From contig NC_046675.1 in NCBI RefSeq assembly GCF_003369915.1, positions 22,630,001-22,694,000 of the forward strand: a stretch of DNA of 64,000 nucleotides, written 5' to 3'. This DNA comes from Drosophila miranda. Lineage: Eukaryota > Arthropoda > Insecta > Diptera > Drosophilidae. Within the stretch, counting starts at the first letter, position 1. Every line of letters starts with the position of its first letter. Positions 13,258 through 24,139 of the stretch are shown in pieces. The notes beneath the pieces were generated by a model. The model worked only from the letters and a program-made list of their open reading frames with translations. It was not told the origin of the DNA and searched no databases. The position numbers and the translations under genes are program-made.

Positions 13258-14391
13258 ATGGAATTCAGCTGGGACATTATTGTCTCCCTCGGCCTTGTGG
13301 TGCTAGCACACAGTATAGGCTACGTTTTTGTAATGAAAAAGCGAGCCAAGAGCATCGATGGACGCCATGTCGTGGTCACCGGCGGCTCGAGCGGCATTGG
13401 GGTCTGCCTGGCCATAGAATGCGTCACGAAGGGAGCCCATGTTACGATTATAGCGCGTGACGAAAAAAGGCTCAGTAAGTAATTTTCGCTCAAAATAATG
13501 GAGAACCACACCCTATACCCTTATCGTTCCGCAGAAGCGGCCGTGGACCAGTTGGAGCTTGTGCGCCAGCGAGCGGATCAAAAGATTCAGTACCGCAGCC
13601 TGGACATTGGTGGAGACTATGAGGAAGTGGCTCGCGTGCTGGCTGATACCGAGGAAACTGTTGGCCCCATTTACGCCTTGTTCAATTGTGCGGGCATGGC
13701 CATTTGCGGAGTCTTCGAGGAAGTTTCTGTTCGTGATGTCCACAAGCTGATGAATGTCAACTTCTTTGGCAGCTACAACTGTACCCGCCACGTCCTGCCC
13801 AAGATGAAGCGGGCGAGGGAGGGCATTATTGTGATTACCTCATCGCAGGCCGCCATGTTCGGCATCTATGGCTATGGACCGTATGCAGCCAGTAAATACG
13901 CGCTGCGAGCCATGGCCGAAACGATCGCAATGGAGTCCAGAGAGCACGGCGTCAGTGTCACCTTGGCCTTGCCCTGTGACACAAACACCCCAGGGTTTGA
14001 GGAGGAGGAGAAGTCCAAGCCACGCGAAACGAAGATCATTTCGGGCGGTGGAGGTCTACTGAAGCCGGAGGACATGGCCAAAGCCATTCTGCAGGATGCC
14101 TTGGTGAGACATCCTTATTTTTTTATTTCGTTGAAACTGTATCTCATATCTTATGTGTATTTTTTCGTGCAGAAGGGCAACTTTATCTCGACTGTGGGCG
14201 CAGAGAGCTGGCTGATTACCATGTTGGGCGGCGGTCTGCTGCCCTGGGATGGCTTCTTCACAAATCTCCTGCACGCCTTGGTCATAGGTCCACTGCGTTT
14301 GGTCGGCTATGGCCTGCACAAGTACTTCAATAGCATCATACGGAAATGTGCCAAGGAGGATCGGGCTGGCGATAAAGTGGGATCGAAGTGA
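13258..14391 (+). CDS. Kdsr: 3-ketodihydrosphingosine reductase (SDR family), 334 aa
   Basis: Exons 13258-13474, 13535-14103, 14173-14391. It is a short-chain dehydrogenase with a hydrophobic N-terminal anchor, the NADPH-binding motif TGGSSGIG (residues 41-48), NCAG, catalytic SSQ and YAASK (Y189, K193), plus a hydrophobic C-terminal segment. It reduces 3-ketosphinganine to sphinganine on the ER membrane, the second step of sphingolipid synthesis. I chose the ATG at 13258 because it matches the family N-terminus; ATGs at 13192 and 13198 are in frame and would add 20-22 residues. The second intron (14104-14172, 69 nt) is a multiple of three without a stop, so retention would insert 23 residues rather than truncate the protein. 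Confidence 0.93.
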
Positions 14392-15654
14392 TTGTATTTC
14401 CATTATCTCCCTGTGGATCGTACATTTAAACACTTATTGTTGTATTTCTAACATTGCATGGCGCGTGTTTAGGCAACTGCTATTCCAAATATCGCCTGAC
14501 ATCAGCCACTTTAGTAGCACATCATACGAGTATTAACGTAATCGAATTGTTCTATATCCCACATTTTCTTATATAGTTCTAGTCTTGTTAATGGTCAACG
14601 CACGCTTCAGGGGAATTTAATATGTAATTAGAATACAACAAAATGTTCTATTAAATTGATAAATATTACATATAATGACGGACAATAGGTATTTAATACT
14701 TTTAAGGCATGTAATCGGCAACGAAAACCAAGAGTCACCATGGTTTGCCGGCTGTTCTTGATAAGATAAACCCATTGGCCACTTGTAGACCACTCTCTGT
14801 AGACTCCCTCTGCGCCCCAACGATAAGCAACTTTTGAAAATAGGTCAAGATATGCACATATTTGAGTTTAGTTTTCTTTGTCTTCCTTTATTCATAAGAC
14901 GCACCCAGTTTTACACTCTTCCTTTAGTTCCGTTTTTCATTCCGCCTTTTAACATTTTGTATATAGTTAACGCTAAACAAAAATTGTTGTATAATTATAA
15001 TGCAAATTATATAAATACATACATGCTGGTAGGCTGTTATATATATTTGTAAACGTAAAGTGGTATAGCATCTAAGCATCTGATAATCAAAGAATTATTA
15101 TTGGCTCTCAATACGTTAGTTCTACATTTGGATAGAAGGAGAATTTGTAAAATTATGCTTTAGGATTAGGGTTTGAATTTTAAATTATATAGTAGTTAGA
15201 CTTTAGTGATTTTTGGGTATCCGGCTGGATTGCCAATGAAATTAAAATATGTATACAAGAAATAATTAAACAAAGGCCTTTATGTTGCACAAGACGCCGT
15301 GCGACAACTCAATAGTAAAGAAGAAAAATGCTACGCAAACCAAAAGAAATTATTTCACGACTACATGCCGAATGCTGAACTTAATTTTGGGTTTAGATTG
15401 TGGATTCTCTTGGTTCTCTTGGATTGGTGTTGTGTGTGTTGATTGGTTGGTAGCTTTCTCTAGTCCTCAATTGCAATGATTTGCGGTGGTTTAATGGACC
15501 CTCCTCCCACTGTTGGCGACCCCACATCCTTGGTCGCTGCGTTGTCGCTAGTTGATGTTGTTGCTAGGGCAGCAGCAGCACTTGGTGTTGCAATAGCAGT
15601 GGCAACTGCCTCGTCCGCTGCTGTCCGTGTCTCCGGCGTCTGTGCGGCTAATTG
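14392..15654. other. Convergent 3' flanks of Kdsr and Rer1
   Basis: AT-rich DNA of 1.26 kb between two stop codons. It probably holds both 3' UTRs; a long Rer1 3' UTR on the right side is plausible. I see no gene, repeat family or structured RNA. Confidence 0.55.
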
Positions 15655-16336
15655 TCACTTTGAGTTGCCCGCCACTGAGTTGGTGCCCGCCAGGTCGTTA
15701 ACTCTTTGATAACGGGGCTTATTGCGCGTGAAGGGCAAGTACTTGAATTTGATCATATGTTTGATCTGTCGCTTCATCGTGATGCAGAACAGCGTGATGA
15801 AGTACATGACCAGTATGGGCCAAAAGACGGGTACGTTGAAGAAATCGAAAAACGTGCAGAACAAACCGATCCCCGTACTCTTTGTCACCGACAGCCAGAA
15901 CTTGAACTCCGGCAGACGGCGTATGAAGGGCCGGAATTCCTCATTGCTGCGCGTCGGCAGATTCGGCCCGTCGTCTTCGTCGTCCTGTGCATAGGGATCG
16001 AATTCTGGATCAATTTTTGGCGTTAGAAATGCTATAAACAGATTCAGATGATAGATGCCCAGCGCATAGCAGATGATGTACCATCCTTGGTATATGAAAA
16101 TGCGCAGCACGAAGAGCAGGAGTACAAAGCCAGCGAACACCCAACGCAGTCGCGTGTGCGGCGTGGAGCGATCAAGTGTTGACTGATAAGTCTGCAAAGA
16201 AGTCATATATGTTTATGGACGTTCGATTGCCTTGGGTGCCACCACTCACCTGTGAGAGGCGTTGAAACACCTTCTTAATGCCGCCGCCGCCGCCAGATGA
16301 CGATGACATCGTGGCACTGCTGTCTTCATTCATCAT
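15655..16336 (-). CDS. Rer1: RER1, Golgi-to-ER retrieval receptor, 207 aa
   Basis: Exons 16336-16250 and 16191-15655 on the minus strand. The first exon encodes a Ser/Gly-rich start (MMNEDSSATMSSSSGGGGG) and IKKVFQRLSQ. The second carries the four-membrane-segment Rer1 domain: TYQSTLDRSTPHTRLRW, FAGFVLLLFVLRIFIYQGWY, YHLNLFIAFLTPK, then the signature EEFRPFIRRLPEFKFW and two more hydrophobic segments ending in KRQIKHMIKFKYLPF. RER1 retains and retrieves ER membrane proteins from the early Golgi. A second in-frame ATG at 16333 directly follows the first. Confidence is high because the whole Rer1 domain is intact. Confidence 0.96.
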
Positions 16337-16972
16337 AGTTGCCACAGCACCGCTCTACTCCCTCACCATTAATCGGTGCGGTCGTGTGTCGTCCACGTTC
16401 TTGTTTACTTTGACGTACAGCTTCAAATTGTGCTACGATGCTGCGCTATCGATTTGGCTCGAAGTGGAAAAAAGTAGAGGCTAACTAAACACAAAATAGG
16501 CAACACAGCGCGTTCTAAGTCACTAATTATTTCTTTGCCGAGACGTTCCGTTTCTCCTCTGCCTCTTTCGTCGTCGTCTTGTTCAGCCCCTGCTTCTTCT
16601 TCGTGTTCTCTCCCCTAGTACGAGTTTTTGCGATTGTCAGTTGTGTAGATTGAACTGTGCTCTGTTCTCAATGCCTCCTTGCTGTTATTCAATAATTTCT
16701 AACTATATATATAACTGCAACTGTTAATCCCTTGCAGTTTTATTTCCTAATTTGAAAACACTATTGTATGTGTCGGCAATTTATTGTTCTTTTTTTCACA
16801 TCCACGTCATTATAAGGTATATCGATATATCAAAATATCGATATATCTTCTTTGTTGATCATTTGCGGGCGATTTTTGTGTGCGATAAGTGGAAATATTG
16901 GTCGTTTTGTTTTGAAAATAACGATGTTGCCAAGAATGAGTTACATCATATATAGTTTATTAATATTAGTTC
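16337..16972. other. Rer1 upstream region
   Basis: Contains the Rer1 5' flank and, at 16820-16846, a cluster of ATCGATAT sequences resembling DRE half-sites. I see no coding region. This stretch may also include the junction between the housekeeping block and the zinc-finger cluster. Confidence 0.4.
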
Positions 16973-17320
16973 TTAATCTTGAGCCTCCGAGGTTTCGTAA
17001 TTCGCAGCTGCTCTGGCTATATAGACATAGCTGCCCGAGATCGTGGAACTATCTGGAGATGTCGTCGTCCTCATGAGTCGCAGATGTTCTCTGCTCGTTA
17101 GGTTCAGGGGACCTGCTTGGGCGGCCAGTTCTGATGCCGGGGCCACTGGACCTCCTCCACAACGTGCAACCCTCTGCGTATAACAGTTGTTCATTGAAAT
17201 ATGATTAGAGCAGGGTTTTAGTACGTTACTCACGGCTACGCACAGAAACGCCCACGCCCCTGCGAATCGGGGGAAAAACATCAAAAAGCAACAATATTGG
17301 AGAATGACCGAAAAGGGCAT
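16973..17320 (-). CDS. Possible small membrane or secreted protein, 95 aa, unknown function
   Basis: Hypothetical two-exon gene on the minus strand: 17320-17234 and 17173-16973, joined across a 60 nt intron with a strong donor (GTGAGT) and acceptor (TTATACGCAG), in phase 0. The first exon is strongly hydrophobic (MPFSVILQYCCFLMFFPRF, then AGAWAFLCVA), which could be a signal peptide or single membrane anchor. The second encodes a polar tail ending GSYVYIARAAANYETSEAQD. I do not recognise the family. The intron is stop-free and a multiple of three, so the unspliced frame is open too. A plain chance open frame remains possible; the good splice signals are the main support. Confidence 0.38.
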   Translation of the reverse strand: MPFSVILQYCCFLMFFPRFAGAWAFLCVAVSNVLKPCSNHISMNNCYTQRVARCGGGPVAPASELAAQAGPLNLTSREHLRLMRTTTSPDSSTISGSYVYIARAAANYETSEAQD

Positions 17321-17532
17321 ATACACTCGCTCTCGCTCTGAGCAAGAGGCTCCATTTCCTTTCGTTTTTTTTTTTTTTTTTTTGAGCGCTTTGAAACAAG
17401 ATGTCAAGTAGCTATACATTCAAACTATTCGTCATTATGGGGTATCTCGATACATCGATATCAATATATCGAGTCTTGTAAAACATAAAATAGAATAAAT
17501 ATTATTTCATTTAGACAAAAGAAAGTCCCGAA
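17321..17532. repeat. Long T run and ATCGAT cluster before the zinc-finger array
   Basis: A run of about 20 T at 17366-17385 and a cluster of CGATA/ATCGAT sequences at 17448-17472 precede the first zinc-finger gene. The latter may serve as DRE-like promoter sites. Confidence 0.4.
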
Positions 17533-18882
17533 ATGGCGCTTCCATGTCGAACTTGCGGGGAGCATGCAATAAATCCAAGGAAACTTTTTGACGAGAATGG
17601 AAACGAAATATTGAAAGACATTCTCAAATTGACAGGCGTCTGGGTAGGAATGAGGCTGTGGAAAACATTCATACGCACCTACATATGTCTGTACATTGAT
17701 ACAAACACTAAAACGAATTCAATTTCAGCTTACTAACAGGACAGGATTTCCATCACATATATGCGCCTCCTGCCTGCAACACTCAAATGATGCCATGGCA
17801 TTCAGAGAATTGTGTATAAGGACCAACAAACTTTGGTACATATCTGCCGATTCCAAACCAGCTAACCAACCACTGAACCTGGACCCCCTAATGGAATATG
17901 ATGAGGCGGCGATACCTGAGGAAAACAACGAATATGCCAAAGTGCAAATCGAAGCTGTGTGGAAAGAAAGAAATAATTCAAGTCCTTTAAGCCATCTTAC
18001 TTCGTCGCAACATCAGAGGGAACCATATACTCGCAGAAAAGAAGCGAAGGAACAGTCTGAGAAAATAGATAACAATGGAGAGTTTCATGATGAGCTTTTG
18101 GATTTCGACCCCCTTTTAAATGAGGATGCTGGGTTTGTCCCTAAGGAGGAAAATCACGATGAAGTCAAAGATATAGGCAGTTCTTTGTCAAGCCGCAAGT
18201 CACGATTAGATTCGAGCTCTGTTCCTAAGAAGGGATTACTGCGTGGTTCCAGAAAATCAAATATTGATCCACTGGCAAAGAAACACCGGTATCGATCCAT
18301 TCGGGGTTTTTACTGCGACCAGTGCGGAAAATGCTTCAAGGATAAAAGCAATCTTAATGTACATTTGAAGCGGCACACAGGCGTCAAGCAGTTTGAATGC
18401 GAGGAATGTGGTCGCAAAGAGTTTACTATGCACCTTTTGAGCCTTCACATGAGAATAAAACATAATGGGGAGCTGCCATACTCATGCAAGCATTGTGGAC
18501 AAGGCTTTGACAACTGCACAAAACGTTTAAGGCATGAAAGGTGGGTAATTGCATAGAGTCCAGTGATTTTCAGACCAACCACAGATTGCATTTTTCACAG
18601 GACAACACACAATGAGTGCCCAGATACTCGAGCTCACGTTTGTCATGTTTGTAGAAAAGCATTCAAACGAAAGTTATCTTTGAAGCGTCATGAGCTCGTA
18701 CACACGGGTGAACAACCATTCCAGTAAGTTGAAATACATATATTTGCACAGTATATTTGTAAATGTTTATCCACAGTTGCGAGACTTGCCACGTATCTTT
18801 CAACCGCAAATCTAGCTTACGAACCCACAACCGATCGATGCTGCACATTAAGAAAGTTGAACAGGAAACTCAGATAAATTAA
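17533..18882 (+). CDS. ZAD-C2H2 zinc-finger protein, array copy 1, 383 aa
   Basis: Exons 17533-17643, 17729-18540, 18601-18723, 18777-18882. Exon 1 is 37 codons and encodes the first half of a ZAD dimerisation domain (MALPCRTCGEHAINPRKLF); exon 2 completes it (FPSHICASCLQ) and continues into an acidic linker and basic stretch. The C2H2 fingers begin at YCDQCGKCF and are followed by FECEECGRK, YSCKHCGQGF, HVCHVCRKAF and a final HCETCHVSF. ZAD-ZNF proteins are nuclear DNA-binding regulators, greatly expanded in insects; the target is unknown. The ZAD intron uses a GTAGGA donor shared with copies 2-4. It is the most diverged of the four tandem copies in the linker and lacks their duplicated upstream module. 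Confidence 0.9.
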
Positions 18883-19345
18883 ATTATGGACGAGGGTACA
18901 TAACGCGACAGGTTTTACCCTGGATGGTCATGCTTGTTAGATGAAAATCTAAAAGTAGTCAGTTCGATTAAGCATGTCCATCTCGGGGGAAGAATAATTA
19001 CCCCCTTTAATGGGTTAGTTTTAGATTTTTGAACATTCGCGCATTAAAAGAACACTGCAGAAAAAGCAAAATCTGAGACCAAAGCAATCAATCGAAACTG
19101 TGATGTAAAAATATTTGAAAACGTTCGCACGTTAAACAGAACTACAGTCGTTTCCCTAAGTACTTCTTAAACTGGGCATAACCAATGGGTTAGTTCAATG
19201 CACATTTTATTCATTCAGTCGAAATGTCCTTGCTACATTAAAAATAAAATAACCATTGATGATCTATTTTATTGTCAAATGGATTGAGAAAATACGATAT
19301 AAAATGGATTTTTTGCAAAATTTGTTGTCGTTTGTTTGTCTGAAC
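18883..19345. other. Spacer between zinc-finger copies 1 and 2
   Basis: AT-rich 3' flank of copy 1; no gene is seen. The sequence around 19195-19310 has relatives upstream of copies 3 and 4, so it belongs to the duplicated unit. Confidence 0.5.
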
Positions 19346-19465
19346 CACTCACAATGCAACGCCTTTGCGGCAAGTGCCAGTCACACTGTTAGCGGACATT
19401 TACAGAACAAACAAACACAAAATAAAATATAATAATCTTCTTTAATCTAGAGAGTAAGTCCCGAA
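19346..19465 (+). promoter_or_regulatory. Duplicated upstream module of zinc-finger copy 2
   Basis: This block recurs almost unchanged before copies 3 (about 21066-21195) and 4 (about 22590-22726). It includes TTTGCGGCAAGTGCCAGTCA, with GTCACACT resembling core-promoter motif 1, then GTTAGCGGACATTTACAG and an A-rich leader ending at GTCCCGAAATGG. It is the likely shared promoter and 5' UTR. Confidence 0.6.
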
Positions 19466-20810
19466 ATGGCGCTTCCGTGTCGAACTTGCGGGGAGCATGC
19501 AGTAAATCCAAGAAAACTCTTTGACGAGAATGGAAAGGACATATTAAACGACATTGTCAAACTGACAGGCATCTGGGTAGGAATGAGTTCGTGGAAATTA
19601 AGTTATTCATACATACATACTCTAAATCAAATTATATTTCAGCTAACTAACAGGGTAGGATTTCCATCACACATATGCGCCTCCTGTCTGCAACAGACAA
19701 ATGAAGCCATGGCATTCAGAGAATTGTGTATAAGGACGAACAAACTTTGGTACACAACTGCCGATTCCAAAACAACTGACGCAGTGCACCCGGACCCCCT
19801 AATGGGAAATGAGGGAGCGGCAATACCTAAGGAAAACAAAGAATATGTTAAAGTGGAAATTGAAACTCTGTATGAGGAAATACAGCCAGCAAGTCCGTTG
19901 AGCCCTCATGCCTCGTCGAATCGTCAAAGTGAACAAGACAATATAGCTAATGATGGAGAGGTTCATGACGACTTCTTGGACTTGGACCTCCTGATAAATG
20001 AGGAGGATGCTGCGATTGTCCTTGAAGAGGAGAATAATGATGAAAGCAATGATATACCAAGTCCTCTGTCAAGTCCTAAATCACGATTAGATTCCTGCTC
20101 TGTTACTAAAAAAGGAGTATTGCGTGGTTCCAGAAAATCAATTGTTGATCCTTTACCAAAGAAAAAACGGTATCGATCCACTCGTGGTTTTTACTGCGAC
20201 CAATGCGGCAAATGGTTTAAGGATAAATGCAATCTTAATGTACATTTGAAGCGGCACACTGGCGTTAAGCAATTTGAGTGCGAGGAATGTGGTCGCAAGG
20301 AGTTGACTATGCACCTTTTGAGCCTTCACATACGAGTAAAACATAAAGGAGAGCTGCCGTACACTTGCAAGTACTGTGGACAGCGATTTGACAACTGTAT
20401 AAAACGTTTAAATCATGAAAGGTGGGTAATTGCATTGAATCTAGTGAGTGCTCAGACTAACAACAGATTGTATTCTCCTCAGGCATCACAAGGAGTTCCC
20501 AGATATTCGACCTCACGTCTGTCCTGTTTGTAGAAAAGCCTTCCAACTTAAGGCAGCCTTGAGGAGGCATGAGATTGTGCACACGGGGGAACAGCCATTC
20601 CAGTAAGTTAATGTACAGCTTATCTTTACACAATAAAATTGTTCATAAATGTTTCGCCACAGCTGTGAGACGTGCGACGTATTCTTTAACCGAAAATCCA
20701 GCTTACAAACCCACAACCGATCGAAGCTACATATTAAAAAAGTTGAACAGGATCAGATCAAAACTCAGATAGATGTATTAACGGACGAAGATAACCAACG
20801 CAAGAAGTAG
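19466..20810 (+). CDS. ZAD-C2H2 zinc-finger protein, array copy 2, 385 aa
   Basis: Exons 19466-19576, 19643-20421, 20483-20602, 20663-20810. ZAD: MALPCRTCGEHAVNPRKLF then FPSHICASCLQQ. An acidic linker (DLDLLINEEDAAIVLEEEN) and basic segment lead to fingers starting at YCDQCGKWF, FECEECGRK, YTCKYCGQRF, HVCPVCRKAF and HCETCDVFF, with a lysine-rich tail (HIKKVEQDQ). It is a predicted nuclear sequence-specific DNA-binding protein that dimerises through its ZAD. From the second half of the ZAD to the third finger it is nearly identical to copy 3, differing at only a handful of residues, which points to recent duplication or gene conversion. All five fingers are retained, unlike copy 3. Confidence 0.92.
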
Positions 20811-21195
20811 TAAATAAAATTGCTCTTGATTGTGTATGTGTGTGTGTTACTGAGGCCAAAATAATAGTTCCAACCAAAAATTTTCTAATATTTATATATG
20901 TTGGCACGTTAGACTTCAGTGCATGGGTCAATGGGCATTTTATCCATTGAATCCAAATACTCGTGCTACATTAAATATAAAATAAGACGATATGAAGTAT
21001 TTTTATTGTATTAATTGACGAATGGATTTAGAAAATACGAAAAAAAATATGTTATTTTGCGAATGGCCTCAGCAGCAGTCACAATGCAACGCGTTTGCGG
21101 CAAGTGCCAGTCACATTGTTAGCGGACATTTACAGAACAAACAAACACAAAATAAAATATAATAAACTTATTTAATTTAGAGAGAAAGTCCCGAA
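20811..21195 (+). promoter_or_regulatory. Spacer and duplicated upstream module of zinc-finger copy 3
   Basis: The right part (about 21066-21195) repeats the copy 2 module: a shared GGCAAGTGCCAGTCACATTG block, an ACAGAACAAACAAACAC block and the leader before the ATG. In this copy the motif-1-like core reads GTCACATT rather than GTCACACT. The left part is 3' flank and includes a short GT repeat near 20840. Confidence 0.55.
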
Positions 21196-22325
21196 ATGAC
21201 GCTTCCGTGTCGAACTTGCGGGGAGCATGCAGTAAATCCAAGAAAACTCTTTGACGAGAATGGAAAGGACATATTGAAAGACATTCTCAAATTGACAGGA
21301 GTCTGGGTAGGAATGAGGCTGTGGAAATCACCTATGGATGTGTGTATATTGATACAAACACTAAATCGAGTTCAATTTCAGCTTACTAAAAGGACAGGAT
21401 TTCCATCACATATATGCGCCTCCTGTCTGCAACAGACAAATGAAGCCATGGCATTCAGAGAATTGTGTATAAGGACGAACAAACTTTGGTACACAACTGC
21501 CGATTCCAAATCAACTGACGCAGTGGACCTGGAACCACTAATGGGAAATGAGGGAGCGGCAATACCTAAGGAAACCAAAGAATATGTTAAAGTGGAAATT
21601 GAAACTCTGTATGAGGAAATACAGCCAGCAAGTCCGTTGAGCCCTCATGCCTCGTCGAATCGTCAAAGTGAACAAGACAATATAGCTAATGATGGAGAGG
21701 TTTATGACGACCTCTTAGACTTGGACCTCCTGATAAATGGGGAGGATGCTGCGATTGTCCTTGAAGAGGAGAATAATGATGAAATCAATGATATACCAAG
21801 TCCTCTGTCAAGTCCTAAATCACGATTAGATTCCTGCTCTGTTACTAAAAAAGGAGTATTGCGTGGTTCCAGAAAATCAAATGTTGATCCTTTACCAAAG
21901 AAAAAACGGTATCGATCCACTCGTGGTTTTTACTGCGACCAATGCGGCAAATGGTTTAAGGATAAATGCAATCTTAATGTACATTTGAAGCGGCACACTG
22001 GCGTTAAGCAGTTTGAGTGCGAGGAATGTGGTCGCAAGGAGTTGACTATGCACCTTTTGAGCCTGCACATACGAGTTAAACATAAAGGAGAGCTGCCGTA
22101 TTCGTGCAAATACTGTGGACAGCGATTTGACAACTGCATAAAACGTTTAAATCATGAAAGGTGGGTAATTGCATAGGGTCTAGTGTCAGACCAACCACAG
22201 CTTGCATTTTCCTCAGGACAAAACACAAGGAGTGCCCGCATATTCGACCTCAGTTGCATATTAAAAAAGTTGGACAGGATCAGACCAAAACTCAGATAGA
22301 TGTATTTACGGACGATGATACTTAA
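21196..22325 (+). CDS. ZAD-C2H2 zinc-finger protein, array copy 3, lacking the last two fingers, 332 aa
   Basis: Exons 21196-21306, 21382-22160, 22217-22325. ZAD and linker are as in the other copies, with the first three finger units (YCDQCGKWF, FECEECGRK, YSCKYCGQRF). Exon 3 begins like its siblings (KECPHIRPQ) but then jumps at about 22251 straight into the C-terminal tail (LHIKKVGQDQ). One deletion removed finger 4, the following intron and finger 5, and it happens to keep the frame through to a stop. The result is an open, shortened protein with intact ZAD, which could dimerise with its siblings but bind a shorter DNA site. The first exon and intron resemble copy 1, while the body resembles copy 2. 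Confidence 0.88.
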
Positions 22326-22726
22326 CAAAACAAGTAAATTGCCCTTGATTGTGTGTTGGTGTGGCTTATTTTTAAATGATTTCACATTTGCGCAGAAAGG
22401 GAAGACTGAAGAGCAACTAATACTGAGGCCGAAATAGTAATGTTAATGGATATTTTATCCATTGAATGCAAATGCTCGTGCTACATTAAAAATAAAGTAA
22501 GAAGATAGTATTATTTGTATTGTATTGATTTTCAAATGGATTGAGAAAATACGAAATAAAAATGATTTTTGTTTAATATAATTTAGTTTGCGAATGGCCT
22601 TAGCAGCAGTCACAATGCAACGCGTTTGCGGCAAGTGCCAGTCACATTGTTAGCGGACATTTACAGAACAAACAAACACAAAATAAAATATAATAATCTT
22701 CTTTAATCTAGAGAGAAAGTCCCGAA
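22326..22726 (+). promoter_or_regulatory. Spacer and duplicated upstream module of zinc-finger copy 4
   Basis: The right part (about 22590-22726) repeats the promoter/leader module seen before copies 2 and 3, including GGCAAGTGCCAGTCACATTG. The left part is 3' flank of copy 3. Confidence 0.55.
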
Positions 22727-24139
22727 ATGGCGCTTCCGTGTCGAACTTGCGGGGAGCATGCAGTAAATCCAAGGAAACTATTTGACGAGAATGGAAACGA
22801 CATATTGAACGACATCCTCAAACTGACAGGCATCTGGGTAGGAATGAGGCCGTAGAATTCATTCATATAAACATTAAATCGAGTTAAATTTCAGCTTACT
22901 AACAGGGTAGGATTTCCATCACATATATGCGCCTCTTGCCTGCAACAGTCAAATGAAGCCATGGCATTCAGAGATCTTTGTATAAGGACAAACAACCTTT
23001 GGTACGAAACACACGATGCTGATTTCAAAAGGGCTGACGACGCAGTGCACATGGACCCCTTAATTAGTAACGATAAAGCGCCGAAGCCAGATGAAAATAA
23101 GGAATATTTCACAGTGGAAATTGAAACTCTGAGTGAGGAAATAAAGCCAGCAAGTCCTTTGAGCCATCATGGTAAATCAGATGCATTTTACAAGAACATT
23201 TCGTCGCGTCGTCAGCGGAATCCATCAAATATGCTTAAAAAAGCCGTGAAAGAACAATCTGAGAAAATAGATAATAATGGAGAGTTTCATGATGAGCTTT
23301 TGGACTTCGACCCCCTGATAAATGAGGATGCTGAGCTTGTCCTTGACGAGGAAAATCATGATGAAGACAAAGTTATTAAAAGGCCTTTGTCAAGTCGTAA
23401 GTCACGGTTAGATTCGTGCTCTGTTCCTAAGAAAGGAGTATTTCGTGGTTCCAGAAAATCAGATGCTGATCCAGTTATAAAACCTGAAAAGAATATTGCC
23501 AAGAAGCGATATAGAAGAGCCATTGGAGGTTTTTGCTGCGACCAATGCGGGAAATGGTTCAAAGATAAAAGCAATCTTAATGTACATTTGACGCGCCACA
23601 CAGGCGTCAAGCAGTTTGAATGTGAGGAGTGTGGTCGCAAGGAGTTTACTATGCACCTTTTGAGCCTGCACATACGAGTAAAACATAATGGGGAGCTGCC
23701 ATACTCGTGCAAGTACTGTGGACAGCGTTTTGACAACTGCATAAAACGTTTAAGGCATGAAAGGTTGGTAACTGTGTGGGGTCCAATGAGTGTCAGACCA
23801 ACCAAAACTTGTTTTTTCTCAGGCAACACAAGGAGTGCCCAGATATCCGACCTCACGTCTGCCTTGTTTGCGGAAAAGCCTTTCAACTTAAGAGAGCCTT
23901 GAGGATGCATGAGATCGTGCACACTGGGGAACAGCCGTTCCAGTAAGTTGAAATGTGGCTATATATTTTCACTTTATATTTTATCATACATGTTTATCCA
24001 CAGCTGCGAGACCTGCGACGTATACTTCAACCGCAAATCCAGCTTACAGACCCACAACCGATCGAAGTTGCATATTAAAAAAGTTGGTCAGGATCAGAAC
24101 AAAATTCAGATAGATGTCGTTACGGACGAGGATAGGTAA
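22727..24139 (+). CDS. ZAD-C2H2 zinc-finger protein, array copy 4, 411 aa
   Basis: Exons 22727-22837, 22895-23763, 23823-23942, 24004-24139. ZAD: MALPCRTCGEHAVNPRKLF then FPSHICASCLQQ. The linker is longer than in copies 2 and 3, and an extra stretch (SGAxDPVIKPEKNIAKKR-like, about 23466-23510) precedes the fingers CCDQCGKWF, FECEECGRK, YSCKYCGQRF, HVCLVCGKAF and HCETCDVYF. It is the longest member and has all five finger units. The donor of exon 2 reads GTTGGT where the siblings have GTGGGT, a weaker site; GTAACT five bases on is a possible alternative but would shift the frame. It is a predicted nuclear regulator with unknown target. Confidence 0.88.

Noticed and set aside
14834-15479. Short hydrophobic open frames in the Kdsr/Rer1 spacer
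   Set aside because: AT-rich chance frames with no splice partners or conserved family features.
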